DNA from: Pelomonas paludis
GTDB taxonomy: Bacteria > Pseudomonadota > Gammaproteobacteria > Burkholderiales > Burkholderiaceae_C
Reading direction: 5' to 3'
Assembly (NCBI RefSeq): GCF_039872745.1
Contig: NZ_JBDPZD010000003.1
Location: 372,001-436,000, forward strand
DNA: 64,000 bases
The notes under the pieces were generated by a model. That model did no database searches. It was not told where the DNA came from and saw nothing but the letters and a program-made list of their open reading frames with translations. Position numbers and translations under genes: made by a program. Shown one piece after another: positions 32,250-40,605 of this stretch (position 1 is its first letter; every line of letters begins with the position of its first letter).

Positions 32250-34874
32250 TCAATCCTGAGGAGAGTCGGGGGCGGCGTCTGGTGCGGCTTCTTGGTCATC
32301 GTCGCTCGCATCGTTCTCCACGATACGTTGCAGGCCGGACAGCTTGCTGCCGTCATCCAGCGCAATCAGGGTCACGCCCTGGGTGGCGCGGCCAAGCTCG
32401 CGGATCTCGCTGACGCGGGTGCGCACGAGCACGCCCTTGTCGGTGATCAGCATGATCTCGTCTTCAGCACGCACCAGGGTCGCCGCCACCACGCGGCCAT
32501 TGCGCTCGCTTTGCTGGATGGCGATCATGCCCTTGGTGCCGCGGCCGTGGCGGGTGTACTCGACGATGGAGGTGCGCTTGCCATAGCCGTTTTCGGTGGC
32601 CGTCAGCACGCTCTGCGTTTCATCCTCCGCCACCAGCATGGCGATCAGGCGCTGGTCGGGCTCCAGCATCATGCCGCGCACGCCGCGCGCCTGTCGGCCC
32701 ATGGGGCGGACATCGTCCTCATCGAAGCGCACGGCCTTGCCGCCATCGCTGAACAGCATCACGTCGTGATGCCCATCGGTCAGCGCCGCGCCGATCAGGA
32801 AGTCACCCTCGTCAAGGTCCACGGCAATGATGCCGGCCTTGCGCGGGTTGCTGAAGTCGGGGAGGGCGGTCTTCTTGACGGTGCCCAGCGCCGTGGCCAT
32901 GAAGACGAAGTGATCTTCTGGGAAGCTGCGGAACTCGCCGGTGAGCGGCAGCACGACGGTGATCTTCTCTTCCGGCTGCAGCGGGAACATGTTGACGATG
33001 GGCTTGCCGCGCGAATTGCGCGAGCCCTGAGGCACTTCCCAGACCTTGATCCAGTAGACGCGACCACGGTTCGAGAAGCACAGGATCCAGTCGTGCGTGT
33101 TGGCGATGAAGAGCTGGTCGATCCAGTCGTCGTCCTTGGTCGCCGTGGCCTGCTTGCCGCGTCCGCCACGGCGCTGCGCGCGGTACTCGCTCAGTGCCTG
33201 GCTCTTGATGTAGCCGGTGTGCGAGAGCGTCACGACCATGTCGGTCGGGGTGATCAGGTCTTCGGTGCCCAGTTCCTGCGCGTTGTGCTCGATCACGCTG
33301 CGGCGGGCGCCCAGCTTGGTCTGGCCGAACTCGGTCTTGATCTGGTTCAGCTCGTCGCCAATGATGGTGGTCACACGCGAAGGCGTGGCCAGGATGTCGA
33401 GCAGATCGGCGATCTGCGCCATCACGTCCTTGTACTCGCCGACGATCTTGTCCTGCTCCAGGCCCGTCAGGCGCTGCAGACGCATCTGGAGGATTTCGCT
33501 GGCCTGGGTGTCCGAGAGGCGGTAGAGGCCATCCGCCTGCATGCCGTACTGGGCTTCCAGGCCGTCGGGCCGATAGGAAGCACTGCCACCTTCGGCCCGC
33601 GCGAGCATTTCGCGCACCAGCGACGAATCCCAGCTCTTGCTCATCAAGGCTGCCTTGGCTACCGGCGGCGTTGGCGAGTTCTTGATGGTCTCGATGAACT
33701 CGTCAATGTTGGCCAGCGCCACGGCCAGGCCTTCCAGCACATGGCCGCGCTCGCGCGCCTTTCTCAGCTCAAAGATCGTGCGCCGGGTCACCACCTCGCG
33801 TCGGTGCTCCAGGAACACGACGATCATGTCCTTGAGGTTGCACAACTTGGGCTGGCCGTCCACCAGGGCGACCATGTTCATGCCGAAGGTGTCTTGCAGC
33901 TGGGTCTGCTTGTAGAGGTTGTTCAGCACCACCTCCGGGACCTCGCCGCGCTTGAGCTCGATCACCACCCGCATGCCCGACTTGTCGGACTCGTCCTGGA
34001 TGTGGCTGATGCCCTCGATCTTCTTCTCGTGCACCAACTCAGCAATGCGCTCAAGCAGCGTCTTCTTGTTGACCTGGTAGGGGATCTCGTCAACGATGAT
34101 GGCTTGGCGGGCGCCCCTGTCGATGTCCTCGAAGTGCACCTTGGCGCGCATCACCACGCGGCCACGCCCGGTGCGGTAGCCGTCGCGCACGCCTGAGAGG
34201 CCGTAGATGATGCCGGCCGTCGGGAAGTCCGGCGCCGGGATGATTTCCATCAGCTCATCAACGGTGGCGTCGGGCTTTTGCAGCGCAAAGAGGCAGGCGT
34301 CGACGACTTCGTTCAGGTTATGCGGCGGGATATTGGTTGCCATCCCCACCGCAATACCCGCTGAGCCATTCACCAGCAGGTTTGGCAAACGGGTCGGCAG
34401 AACCAGGGGTTCCTTTTCGCTGCCGTCATAGTTGGGCCCGAAATCGACGGTTTCCCTGTCGATATCGGCCAGCATTTCGTGGGCGATTTTGGCGAGCCGG
34501 ATTTCGGTGTATCGCATCGCAGCGGCGTTATCGCCGTCGACCGAACCGAAATTGCCCTGGCCATCCACCAACATATGGCGTAGCGAGAAATCCTGCGCCA
34601 GACGGACGATGGTGTCGTACACCGCCGTGTCGCCGTGCGGGTGGTACTTACCGATCACGTCGCCGACGATACGGGCCGACTTCTTGTACGGCCGGTTCCA
34701 GTCGTTGTTCAACTCGTGCATCGCAAACAGCACGCGGCGATGCACCGGCTTCAGGCCATCACGGGCGTCAGGCAGCGCACGCCCCACGATCACGCTCATC
34801 GCGTAATCGAGGTACGAACGACGCATCTCCTCTTCGAGACTGATGGGCAGGGTTTCCTTGGCAAACTGGGTCAT
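32250..34874 (-). CDS. gyrA: DNA gyrase subunit A
   Basis: An 874-residue topoisomerase II subunit. Catalytic Tyr122 is in AAMRYTEI. The quinolone-contact region reads YHPHGDTAVYD with Thr83 and Asp87 in E. coli numbering; Thr83 is a natural state in several proteobacteria. The GyrA box is QRRGGRG rather than the common QRRGGKG, ahead of the beta-pinwheel C-terminal domain. An acidic tail ends the protein. It is divergent from ompA with a 268-base gap that must hold both promoters; a TAGAAT element on the minus strand near 34935 is a candidate -10. Confidence 0.97.
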   Translation of the reverse strand: MTQFAKETLPISLEEEMRRSYLDYAMSVIVGRALPDARDGLKPVHRRVLFAMHELNNDWNRPYKKSARIVGDVIGKYHPHGDTAVYDTIVRLAQDFSLRHMLVDGQGNFGSVDGDNAAAMRYTEIRLAKIAHEMLADIDRETVDFGPNYDGSEKEPLVLPTRLPNLLVNGSAGIAVGMATNIPPHNLNEVVDACLFALQKPDATVDELMEIIPAPDFPTAGIIYGLSGVRDGYRTGRGRVVMRAKVHFEDIDRGARQAIIVDEIPYQVNKKTLLERIAELVHEKKIEGISHIQDESDKSGMRVVIELKRGEVPEVVLNNLYKQTQLQDTFGMNMVALVDGQPKLCNLKDMIVVFLEHRREVVTRRTIFELRKARERGHVLEGLAVALANIDEFIETIKNSPTPPVAKAALMSKSWDSSLVREMLARAEGGSASYRPDGLEAQYGMQADGLYRLSDTQASEILQMRLQRLTGLEQDKIVGEYKDVMAQIADLLDILATPSRVTTIIGDELNQIKTEFGQTKLGARRSVIEHNAQELGTEDLITPTDMVVTLSHTGYIKSQALSEYRAQRRGGRGKQATATKDDDWIDQLFIANTHDWILCFSNRGRVYWIKVWEVPQGSRNSRGKPIVNMFPLQPEEKITVVLPLTGEFRSFPEDHFVFMATALGTVKKTALPDFSNPRKAGIIAVDLDEGDFLIGAALTDGHHDVMLFSDGGKAVRFDEDDVRPMGRQARGVRGMMLEPDQRLIAMLVAEDETQSVLTATENGYGKRTSIVEYTRHGRGTKGMIAIQQSERNGRVVAATLVRAEDEIMLITDKGVLVRTRVSEIRELGRATQGVTLIALDDGSKLSGLQRIVENDASDDDQEAAPDAAPDSPQD

Positions 34875-35142
34875 GCGTCGTCGATCTCCGGGCTACTCGA
34901 AGGGGCCCTGCACAGGCTGAGCGAAAGCCTGGGATTCTAAGCGGCGCGAGGGTCATGTCGTTGCAGCGCAACAGGCGTCACGCGGTGCCAGCAAGGCGCC
35001 TCCACAATGCATCTCGGTTGGGGCCCTATGGCACAATGAACCGGTTCCTAGGAAATACCCGCACATGCGGTTTTCCCTGGGTTGATGGGTTCGAACCTTG
35101 ATCTCGCGCAGGGCGTCTGCGGCAATCCTTGAGAGGAGAATC

Positions 35143-35802
35143 ATGAAGAAACTGAATCGGGTGGCGTCGCTCGTGACGGTCGCCGCGGTTGCAGCGGTGG
35201 CGTCGTCAAGCGCCTTCGCCCAGGCGATCGATAACTGGCGTTCCACCGACGGCACCGTCTGGAAGAACGGCACCAACGAATATTGCTGGCGCGACAACTT
35301 CTGGACGCCGGCCACCGCCGCCAAGGGTTGTGATGGCGAAATCAAGGAGGCACCGAAGGTCGTTGCCCCGCCGCCTCCTCCCCCGCCTCCGCCGCCCCCC
35401 CCGCCGCCTCCCCCGCCGCCGCCTCCTCCGCCTCCCCCGGTGTTGAGCGAGAAGGTCACCTTCGCGGCTGATGCGTTCTTCGACTTCGACAAGGCGACTC
35501 TCAAGGCTGAGGGCATGGCCAAGCTGGACGACCTCGTCAGCAAGACCAAGTCCATCGCGCTGGAAGTCATCATCGCCGTGGGTCACACCGACTCGGTCGG
35601 CAGCGATGCTTACAACCAGACGCTGTCCATCAAGCGCGCCGAAGCCGTCAAGGCCTACTTGGTGAGCAAGGGTGTTGAAGCCAACCGCGTCTACACCGAA
35701 GGCAAGGGCAAGAAGGCGCCCGTGGCGGACAACAAGACCGCTGATGGCCGCGCCAAGAACCGTCGCACCGAGATTGAGGTCGTCGGTACCCGCCGCAAGT
35801 GA
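35143..35802 (+). CDS. OmpA-family outer-membrane protein with a 24-proline tract
   Basis: A 219-residue exported protein. The signal peptide ends AFA at residue 26. A short N-terminal domain (27-75) contains two Cys (EYCWRDNF and KGCDGE). Residues 76-99 are 24 consecutive prolines (bases 35368-35439) encoded by a mix of CCG, CCT and CCC. The OmpA C-terminal peptidoglycan-binding domain (103-219) has FFDFDKATLK, GHTDSVGSDAYN and NRRTEI. It likely tethers the outer membrane to peptidoglycan. The ATG is preceded by GAGAGGAGA, a very strong site typical of an abundant protein. Two hairpins follow the stop. Confidence 0.93.
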   Translation: MKKLNRVASLVTVAAVAAVASSSAFAQAIDNWRSTDGTVWKNGTNEYCWRDNFWTPATAAKGCDGEIKEAPKVVAPPPPPPPPPPPPPPPPPPPPPPPPVLSEKVTFAADAFFDFDKATLKAEGMAKLDDLVSKTKSIALEVIIAVGHTDSVGSDAYNQTLSIKRAEAVKAYLVSKGVEANRVYTEGKGKKAPVADNKTADGRAKNRRTEIEVVGTRRK

Positions 35803-35808
35803 TCGAAA

Positions 35809-35873
35809 GGCGCGCTGAGCGCGCCGTTTCGCCAACAGCCCCGTCCAGTTCCCGCTGACGGGGCTTTTTCTTT
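35809..35873 (+). terminator. Tandem hairpins ending in T run after the OmpA-family gene
   Basis: The first hairpin is GGCGCGC-TGA-GCGCGCC (35809-35825) starting six bases after the stop codon. The second is AGCCCCGT (35837-35844) and ACGGGGCT (35858-35865) followed by TTTTTCTTT, a standard intrinsic terminator. It separates ompA from ubiG, which starts 14 bases further on. Confidence 0.85.
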
Positions 35874-35886
35874 GTAGTCGCCACTC

Positions 35887-36594
35887 ATGATCAACGCCGA
35901 TCCCCAGGAACTTGCGAAATTCGGTGAGCTGGCCCACCGCTGGTGGGACCCGGAGAGCGAGTTCAAGCCGCTTCACCAGATCAATCCGCTTCGGCTCAAC
36001 TGGATCGACCAGTTGGCGGTGCTCTCTGGCAAGCAGGTCCTCGACGTGGGCTGCGGTGGCGGCATCCTGGCCGACTCGATGGCGCGGCGTGGTGCCGTGG
36101 TGTTGGGCATCGACCTCTCCACCAAACCCTTGCGGGTGGCGGAGCTGCATGCGCTTGAGGCGCAGACGCAAGGTGTTCGCTACCGGGAGGTGGCCGTCGA
36201 AGCGCTGGCGGCCGAGCAGCCGGCGTCCTTTGACGTGGTGACCTGCATGGAGATGCTCGAGCACGTGCCCGACCCAGGGTCGGTCGTGCGGGCCTGTGCA
36301 ACGCTGGTGCGGCCTGGCGGCTGGGTGTTCTTCTCGACCCTCAACCGCAATCTCAAATCCTTCATGCTGGCGATCGTCGGTGCCGAGTACCTGCTGCGCA
36401 TGCTCCCCAAGGGCACGCACGAGTATCAGAAATTCCTCCGGCCCTCAGAGCTTGCCGAGGCGTGCCGGGGTGCTGGCCTGGAGATCGTGGCCATGCGCGG
36501 CTTGGGCTACAACCCGTTGACGCAGACCTATTCGCTCGGGGCCGATACCGACGTCAATTACCTGATGGCGTGCCAGCGCCCGACGGACGTTTGA
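35887..36594 (+). CDS. ubiG: Ubiquinone O-methyltransferase UbiG
   Basis: A 235-residue SAM-dependent methyltransferase that performs both O-methylations of ubiquinone synthesis. The SAM-binding motif is VLDVGCGGGI (51-60). The N-terminal phrase FGELAHRWWDPESEFKPLHQ (13-32 region) and the C-terminal NPLTQTYSLGADTDVNYLMA region are family-specific. The start ATG at 35887 follows the ompA terminator. gph follows immediately. Confidence 0.95.
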   Translation: MINADPQELAKFGELAHRWWDPESEFKPLHQINPLRLNWIDQLAVLSGKQVLDVGCGGGILADSMARRGAVVLGIDLSTKPLRVAELHALEAQTQGVRYREVAVEALAAEQPASFDVVTCMEMLEHVPDPGSVVRACATLVRPGGWVFFSTLNRNLKSFMLAIVGAEYLLRMLPKGTHEYQKFLRPSELAEACRGAGLEIVAMRGLGYNPLTQTYSLGADTDVNYLMACQRPTDV

Positions 36595-36596
36595 GC

Positions 36597-37250
36597 GTGC
36601 GGCCCCAGGCCGTGCTCTTCGACCTCGACGGCACGCTGGTCGACAGCGCGCCGGATCTTGCGGCAGCTGCCAATGCGATGCGCGTTGCCCGTGGCATGGC
36701 GCCTTTGGATCCCGGGGCCTACCGGGCGCACTGCGGCTCAGGCGCGCGGGGCATGTTGCGTGTCGCCTTCGACATGCAGGCCGGTGACCCTGGCTACGAC
36801 GCGTGCCGGGAGGAGTACCTGTCCCGCTACGCGGAGGTGCTGCTACAGGACTCCGCGCTCTTCGAGCGCATCCCTCAGCTGCTGAGGGCACTCGAAGCCG
36901 CCCGCCTGCCCTGGGGCATCGTCACCAACAAGAGCCACGCGCTGGCGGCGCCGCTATGCCAAGGCCTGGGCTTGCAGCCCGCCGTGCTCGTGGGTGGGGA
37001 CACCACTGCCCACCGCAAACCGCACCCCGCGCCCTTGATGCATGCCTGCCTCGCGCTGGCGGTCAGCCCCCGCGATTGCCTCTACGTGGGCGATGACCCG
37101 CGCGACATCGAAGCGGGACGCGCGGCTGGCATGCGGACCGTTGGCGTGCGCTGGGGATATCTGGGCCTTGAGCGTGCCATCGAGCACTGGGGTGCAGACG
37201 CGCTCATCGATGAGCCGCTCCAGCTCTTGAATTGCCTCAAGCTGGCCTAA
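36597..37250 (+). CDS. gph: Phosphoglycolate phosphatase, HAD family
   Basis: A 217-residue HAD hydrolase with nucleophile Asp9 and Asp11 in LFDLDGTLVDS, motif II in IVTNKSH, the catalytic Lys in HRKPHPAP and motif IV in YVGDDPRDIEAG. It converts 2-phosphoglycolate to glycolate. No ATG is available; the GTG at 36597 gives the standard N-terminus, and a TTG at 36591 overlapping the ubiG stop is an alternative. The ubiG-gph pairing is common in proteobacteria. Its stop overlaps the candidate promoter of ssrA. Confidence 0.9.
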   Translation: MRPQAVLFDLDGTLVDSAPDLAAAANAMRVARGMAPLDPGAYRAHCGSGARGMLRVAFDMQAGDPGYDACREEYLSRYAEVLLQDSALFERIPQLLRALEAARLPWGIVTNKSHALAAPLCQGLGLQPAVLVGGDTTAHRKPHPAPLMHACLALAVSPRDCLYVGDDPRDIEAGRAAGMRTVGVRWGYLGLERAIEHWGADALIDEPLQLLNCLKLA

Positions 37251-37253
37251 GAT
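37227..37253 (+). promoter_or_regulatory. Candidate sigma-70 promoter of ssrA
   Basis: TTGAAT (37227-37232) and TAAGAT (37248-37253) are separated by 15 bases, and the predicted tmRNA 5' end lies 10 bases after the second element. The spacing is short of the ideal 17. The promoter overlaps the last codons of gph. Confidence 0.45.
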
Positions 37254-37262
37254 GTGGTCCAC

Positions 37263-37638
37263 GGGGCCGACCCGGTTTCGACGTAGGTGCGGATCCGAGG
37301 TGGGGCATGCCGAGCACCAGTTCGCTCGTAAATCCACTGGAAAAAAAGTAACTGCAAACGACTCTACGTTCGCACTCGCCGCTTAATTGCGGTTGAGCTT
37401 CTCAACGGTTGGCCGATGGGCCGGGTACCAAGACCGCAAGGTCTGAAGTGCTGAGAAGTCATTCACATCGGCTGGCAGTTCACCGGGTCACTCGGTGGGC
37501 TGCAAGATCAAGTGACTGGCGGGAAAGCTAGCGTGCCACTGCGCGAGTTGACCGCGAGATTCAAATCAGCCGGCTAAGCATGTAGATCTGCCCGGTGATG
37601 GCTTGCGGACGGGGGTTCAATTCCCCCCGGCTCCACCA
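37263..37638 (+). ncRNA. ssrA: Transfer-messenger RNA
   Basis: The 5' end GGGGCCG (37263-37269) pairs with CGGCTCC (37628-37634) followed by the encoded ACCA, forming the tRNA-like acceptor stem; GGTTCAATTCC is the T-loop region. The tag reading frame is bases 37354-37386: resume codon GCA, then peptide ANDSTFALAA and TAA. The tmRNA frees stalled ribosomes and tags the unfinished protein for degradation. The length, about 376 bases, is normal for a one-piece tmRNA. Its 3' end is the attachment site of the element that follows, and the last bases and terminator present here were probably brought by that element. Confidence 0.95.
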
Positions 37639-37641
37639 TCC
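37615..37641 (+). repeat. attL: ssrA 3' end
   Basis: GTTCAA, a pyrimidine-rich spacer, then CCCGGCTCCACCATCC at the end of ssrA. The matching right copy reads GTTCAA...CCCCGGCCCACCATCC. Similarity between the two ends continues into a TTCAGC/GCTGAA stem and a terminator, so the crossover lies in or near the acceptor end of the gene. Confidence 0.75.
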
Positions 37642-37670
37642 TAGAGTTCAGCAAGGTGCGCTGAAGTCCA

Positions 37671-37710
37671 AAAGGCCTAAGTCAATCAACGACTTAGGCC
37701 TTTTTCTTTG
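37671..37710 (+). terminator. Terminator after ssrA (element copy)
   Basis: A perfect 13-base inverted repeat, AAAGGCCTAAGTC (37671-37683) and GACTTAGGCCTTT (37691-37703), followed by further T residues. A shorter hairpin TTCAGC/GCTGAA (37647-37665) precedes it. A diverged homologue is found at the right end of the element. Confidence 0.9.
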
Positions 37711-37721
37711 TCCGCCAGAGT

Positions 37722-37812
37722 CCGGGTAAGTGCGCCACCTTCCGGCATCTGGCCGGGTAACTTTCAGGGTAACTCGGGTCAACCGGGTAACATGCCCCGC
37801 AGAGTTACCCGG
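37722..37812. promoter_or_regulatory. Left arm-type integrase repeats
   Basis: Nonamers related to CCGGGTAAC occur at 37722 (last base G), 37753, 37765 (CAGGGTAAC) and 37783, and inverted (GTTACCCGG) at 37804. The pair at 37753/37765, spaced 12 bases, recurs almost unchanged at the right end of the element (46879/46891). This layout is typical of arm binding sites for a heterobivalent tyrosine integrase. The last repeats lie just upstream of the integrase start and could also mediate autoregulation. Confidence 0.7.
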
Positions 37813-37838
37813 TCTGGTTCCCGGGTCATGGGGGCGAC

Positions 37839-39143
37839 ATGGCAGGAAGCGAGCTTCTCTCAGACAAGGCCATCCGGGCGGCCATCAAGGACGCGGAAAC
37901 CTCGGGCAAGGCCCGCAAGGTCAGCGACGGTGCCGGCCTGGTGCTCGACGTGAGGCCCACGGGCGTGGGCTGGTGGCGCCTGCGGTACTGGCTGGCCGGC
38001 AAGGAGCGCATGCTCTCCCTCGGCACCTACCCTGACACCTCGCTCTCTCAGGCCCGCGCCAGGCGCGACGAGGCCCGGCGCCAGGTCGCTGCGGGGACAG
38101 ACCCGAGCGAGCTGCGCAAGGCGGACAAGGCAGCACAAGCCCAGGTGGCCAAGGTCGAGGCGCTAGAAGAGGCCGGCTTACCGCCTGAAGGCTCATTTGA
38201 GGCCGTGGCCCGCGACTGGCTGTCCACCGTGCACGCGGGCAAGGTGAGCGAGGGGCACCACACCCGCACCCGCTTGCGCCTGGAGCAGGACGTATTCCCC
38301 TGGATCGGCCGGCGCCCGCTGGCCGAGGTGGACGCGCCCGAGCTGCTGGCCGTGCTGCGGCGCGTTGAGGCGCGAGGCGCCATCGAGACAGCCCACCGCG
38401 TGAAGGACGCTTGCGGCCAGGTCTTCCGCTACGGCATTGCGACGGGGGCCTGTGCCCGCGACCCGGCCGCAGACCTTCGGGACGCACTGCGCCCCGTCCA
38501 GGCCCGCCACCATGCCGCACTGACTGAGCCGGCCGAGGTGGCCAAGCTCATGCGCGCGGCGGCAGACTACGCCGGCCAGGCCGTGACACGCGCGGCCCTG
38601 CTGCTCTCGCCCCTGCTTCTGCTGCGCCCGGGTGAGCTGAGACACCTTGAGTGGGCCTGGATCGACCTAGAGGCCGGCATGCTCACAGTGCCCGGCGCGC
38701 TGATGAAGCGCACCAAGGCCGACAAGGTAGACGGCCCGCCCCACCTGGTGCCCCTCGCTCGCCAAGCCGTGGCCCTGCTGGCTGAGCTGCAGGCGATCAC
38801 AGGGGAAGGGCGCTTCGTCTTCCCTGCGCTCACGTCGCGCCTGCGCTGCATGAGCGAAAACACAGTGCGCAGCGCACTGCGCCGCCTTGGCTACGGCAAC
38901 GACGAGATGACGGCGCACGGCTTCCGGGCCATGGCCCGCACCATGCTGGCCGAACGCCTGGACGTGGCCCCCGAGGTTGTGGAGGCCCAGCTCGCACACG
39001 CGGTGCCGGACGCCCTGGGCCGGGCCTACAACCGCACCCAGTACGTAGAGCAGCGCAAGGCCATGATGCAGACATGGGCCGACTACCTCGACCGCCTGCG
39101 CCTGGGTGCTGACGTTGTGCCCATCAACGGCCGCGCCGCCTGA
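37839..39143 (+). CDS. P4-type tyrosine integrase
   Basis: A 434-residue site-specific recombinase. The N-terminal arm-binding domain (DUF4102-like) covers about residues 5-95 (LSDKAIRAAI, WWRLRYWLAGKERMLSLGTY). A core-binding domain runs about 118-215 and the catalytic domain about 225-420, with Arg263 (LLRPGELRHLEW), His360-x-x-Arg363 (HGFRAMART), His387 (LAHAVPD) and the nucleophile Tyr, most likely Tyr402 (Tyr397 is the other candidate). Position next to ssrA, a frequent integration target, fits. It would catalyse both integration and, with a directionality factor such as the AlpA-like protein, excision. Confidence 0.95.
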   Translation: MAGSELLSDKAIRAAIKDAETSGKARKVSDGAGLVLDVRPTGVGWWRLRYWLAGKERMLSLGTYPDTSLSQARARRDEARRQVAAGTDPSELRKADKAAQAQVAKVEALEEAGLPPEGSFEAVARDWLSTVHAGKVSEGHHTRTRLRLEQDVFPWIGRRPLAEVDAPELLAVLRRVEARGAIETAHRVKDACGQVFRYGIATGACARDPAADLRDALRPVQARHHAALTEPAEVAKLMRAAADYAGQAVTRAALLLSPLLLLRPGELRHLEWAWIDLEAGMLTVPGALMKRTKADKVDGPPHLVPLARQAVALLAELQAITGEGRFVFPALTSRLRCMSENTVRSALRRLGYGNDEMTAHGFRAMARTMLAERLDVAPEVVEAQLAHAVPDALGRAYNRTQYVEQRKAMMQTWADYLDRLRLGADVVPINGRAA

Positions 39144-39327
39144 TCCGTAGCCGGCGCCGGCACTCACCACGTCAACACCTCAAGGGGCCAGCCGGCCCCT
39201 TTTTGCTGCGCGCGCTGAGGGGCGCGGGCGGGCTTCTCTTCGCGCTGGGCGGGTGCGAAAGGGGGCGCCAGGCCGATGACGGCTGGCGTTTGGCTCAGTC
39301 GGCCGGCCTGGCGCGTGCAGAACAGGC

Positions 39328-39465
39328 GGGGACACGGGGACAGGGCAGGGCAAGCGGTGGGGCCTTCAGGGCGCAAGCCCAGTATCCATGCGGGTTTGCG
39401 GCCAGTCGGCGTGCTTGGACGGTAGGCGGGGACAGAGGCGGGGACAAAACGGGGACACGGGGACA
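39328..39465 (+). repeat. Left array of six GGGGACA heptamers
   Basis: Exact copies on the plus strand start at 39328, 39336, 39428, 39440, 39451 and 39459. Five are preceded by a C or GC, and neighbours are 8-12 bases apart within each subcluster. The matching array near the right end has six copies in both orientations. Iteron-like spacing and the presence of a replication protein gene suggest initiator binding sites. Confidence 0.8.
39372..39403. repeat. 32-bp exact repeat with internal hairpin, left copy
   Basis: Begins CGCAAGCCCAGTATCC and ends GGGTTTGCGGCC; identical over all 32 bases to 46391-46422. The ends can pair (CGCAAGCCC with GGGTTTGCG, one G-T or mismatch) around a loop of about 11 bases. 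It lies between the two subclusters of the left heptamer array. Confidence 0.85.
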
Positions 39466-39974
39466 GTAGAGAGAACCTATCACCTCACTCTGTCTATCGA
39501 TCTGCCCTCGCCTCGATGCTTCGGCCTAGAAGTCGTGGGTCCTTCCGCCTCACTTCCTGGTGCGGGTGATTCAAGCCGAGGGAGTGCCCTAGCCTGCTGG
39601 CCCTGTGCATAGGCAACGCTCAGCCGAGCTGGAGTGGTTCCGCCTGCGCCCGCCAAGGTGTTGCGGGTGGGCCTGCTGGACGCTGGCGGAAAGGTGGTTT
39701 CGGGGGTGTGTTGCGTCCGCCAAGGGTGACGACTGCGGCCAGTCTGCGCCCTCTCTGCTGGCGCTCCATGGACGCCCCTGGAAGCGTGGCGCGGATGGCA
39801 TTGCCCGGCGCCCCCGCCGCCCGGCGCGCCACGGCTCAAGGTCAGCATGCTCAGCCGGATAGCTTGCAGCGCGAGAATTCGGGGCGCACCGCGCCACTGG
39901 CTACTGATCCCAGCCGGTCCGCCTGAATCCCGCCAGGCGGCGCGGTGCTTCTTCGATGCGGGGCGGGGACTGCA

Positions 39975-40484
39975 ATGACGGTAGTGACAGCGGACGAGGC
40001 CTATCTCATCATCAAGAGCGAAGAGGACCGCCAGCTTCGCGAACAATGGCGCCGCCTTGTGAATCCAACTGTGGCAGAGGCGCTGCGGGACTTCGATGAG
40101 CGGCAATTGCGCGATTTCGTGCGACACCGGGGAGGCTCGTCGCAGAGTGCCGCCATGGTGGCCGAGCGCTTGCCTGCGCTGGCGACGCTGAAGCCGTCGA
40201 GCGCACCCTTGATTCATGAGCCTGGCGAGCCTTGGTCAGACGCTGATCGAGATTCGCTTTTCATCGCGCGGCACCGCGACGGCCTCAAAGGCCGTCAGCT
40301 GGCGCAGCTGGCCCGCTGCTCTCGCCAGCGGGTGGTAGAGCTGATTGGCCCACTACGTCCGTCTGGTGCGCTGCAGGGCGTGCAAGCAAAAGACGGATGG
40401 AGGCCTTCGCTGGAAGCGTTGCAGGCGTGCGGTGCGCCCTTGCAGCCCTTGCAATCCGCTGCCGCAGCGCTGCGGCGGAAATAG
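39975..40484 (+). CDS. Hypothetical protein of the element
   Basis: A 169-residue hydrophilic protein that I do not recognise. The ATG at 39975 (MTVVTADEAYL) is preferred over one at 39945. The N-terminal half is rich in charged residues and likely helical. Residues about 105-130 (KGRQLAQLARCSRQRVVELIG) read like a helix-turn-helix, so a DNA-binding role is possible. Codon use looks like the host. It lies between the left iteron array and the AlpA-type gene. Confidence 0.55.
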   Translation: MTVVTADEAYLIIKSEEDRQLREQWRRLVNPTVAEALRDFDERQLRDFVRHRGGSSQSAAMVAERLPALATLKPSSAPLIHEPGEPWSDADRDSLFIARHRDGLKGRQLAQLARCSRQRVVELIGPLRPSGALQGVQAKDGWRPSLEALQACGAPLQPLQSAAAALRRK

Positions 40485-40605
40485 ACGCCTACAGAGTGCG
40501 GCACACCTTGTCGCACCACTTGCGCGGCATTTGCAAGGCGCGGCAAGGGTGCGCAGCCGGGAACGATGCGGTTCATCGCAACTGCACTTCCTTGGAGTCG
40601 TCGCC

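Larger units (their letters stand above)
39144..39974. other. 831-base stretch with no convincing gene
   Basis: It contains the left GGGGACA array and the left copy of the 32-bp repeat (39328-39465). The remaining 500 bases (39470-39974) are GC-rich and open in several frames, but no frame has a start, ribosome binding site and plausible protein. I see no transposase remnant. It may hold a replication or cis-acting RNA element, or a decayed gene. Confidence 0.6.

Noticed and set aside
31947..34196. Plus-strand open frame (749 codons) opposite gyrA
   Set aside because: Antisense to gyrA. The translation has no recognisable domain and arises from the GC-rich third codon positions.
32250..34874. 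GyrA Thr83 as a quinolone-resistance mutation
   Set aside because: Thr at this position is a natural state in several proteobacteria, and Asp87 is intact. Sequence alone gives no sign of selection.
35368..35439. Proline codon run as a simple-sequence repeat or assembly artefact
   Set aside because: Codons are mixed (CCG, CCT, CCC) and the frame continues correctly into the OmpA domain, so it is a real coding tract.
39480..40217. Minus-strand 245-codon frame in the integrase-downstream gap
   Set aside because: It overlaps the plus-strand unknown gene in antisense. The protein is Arg/Pro/Ala-rich with no motif, and it has no ribosome binding site.
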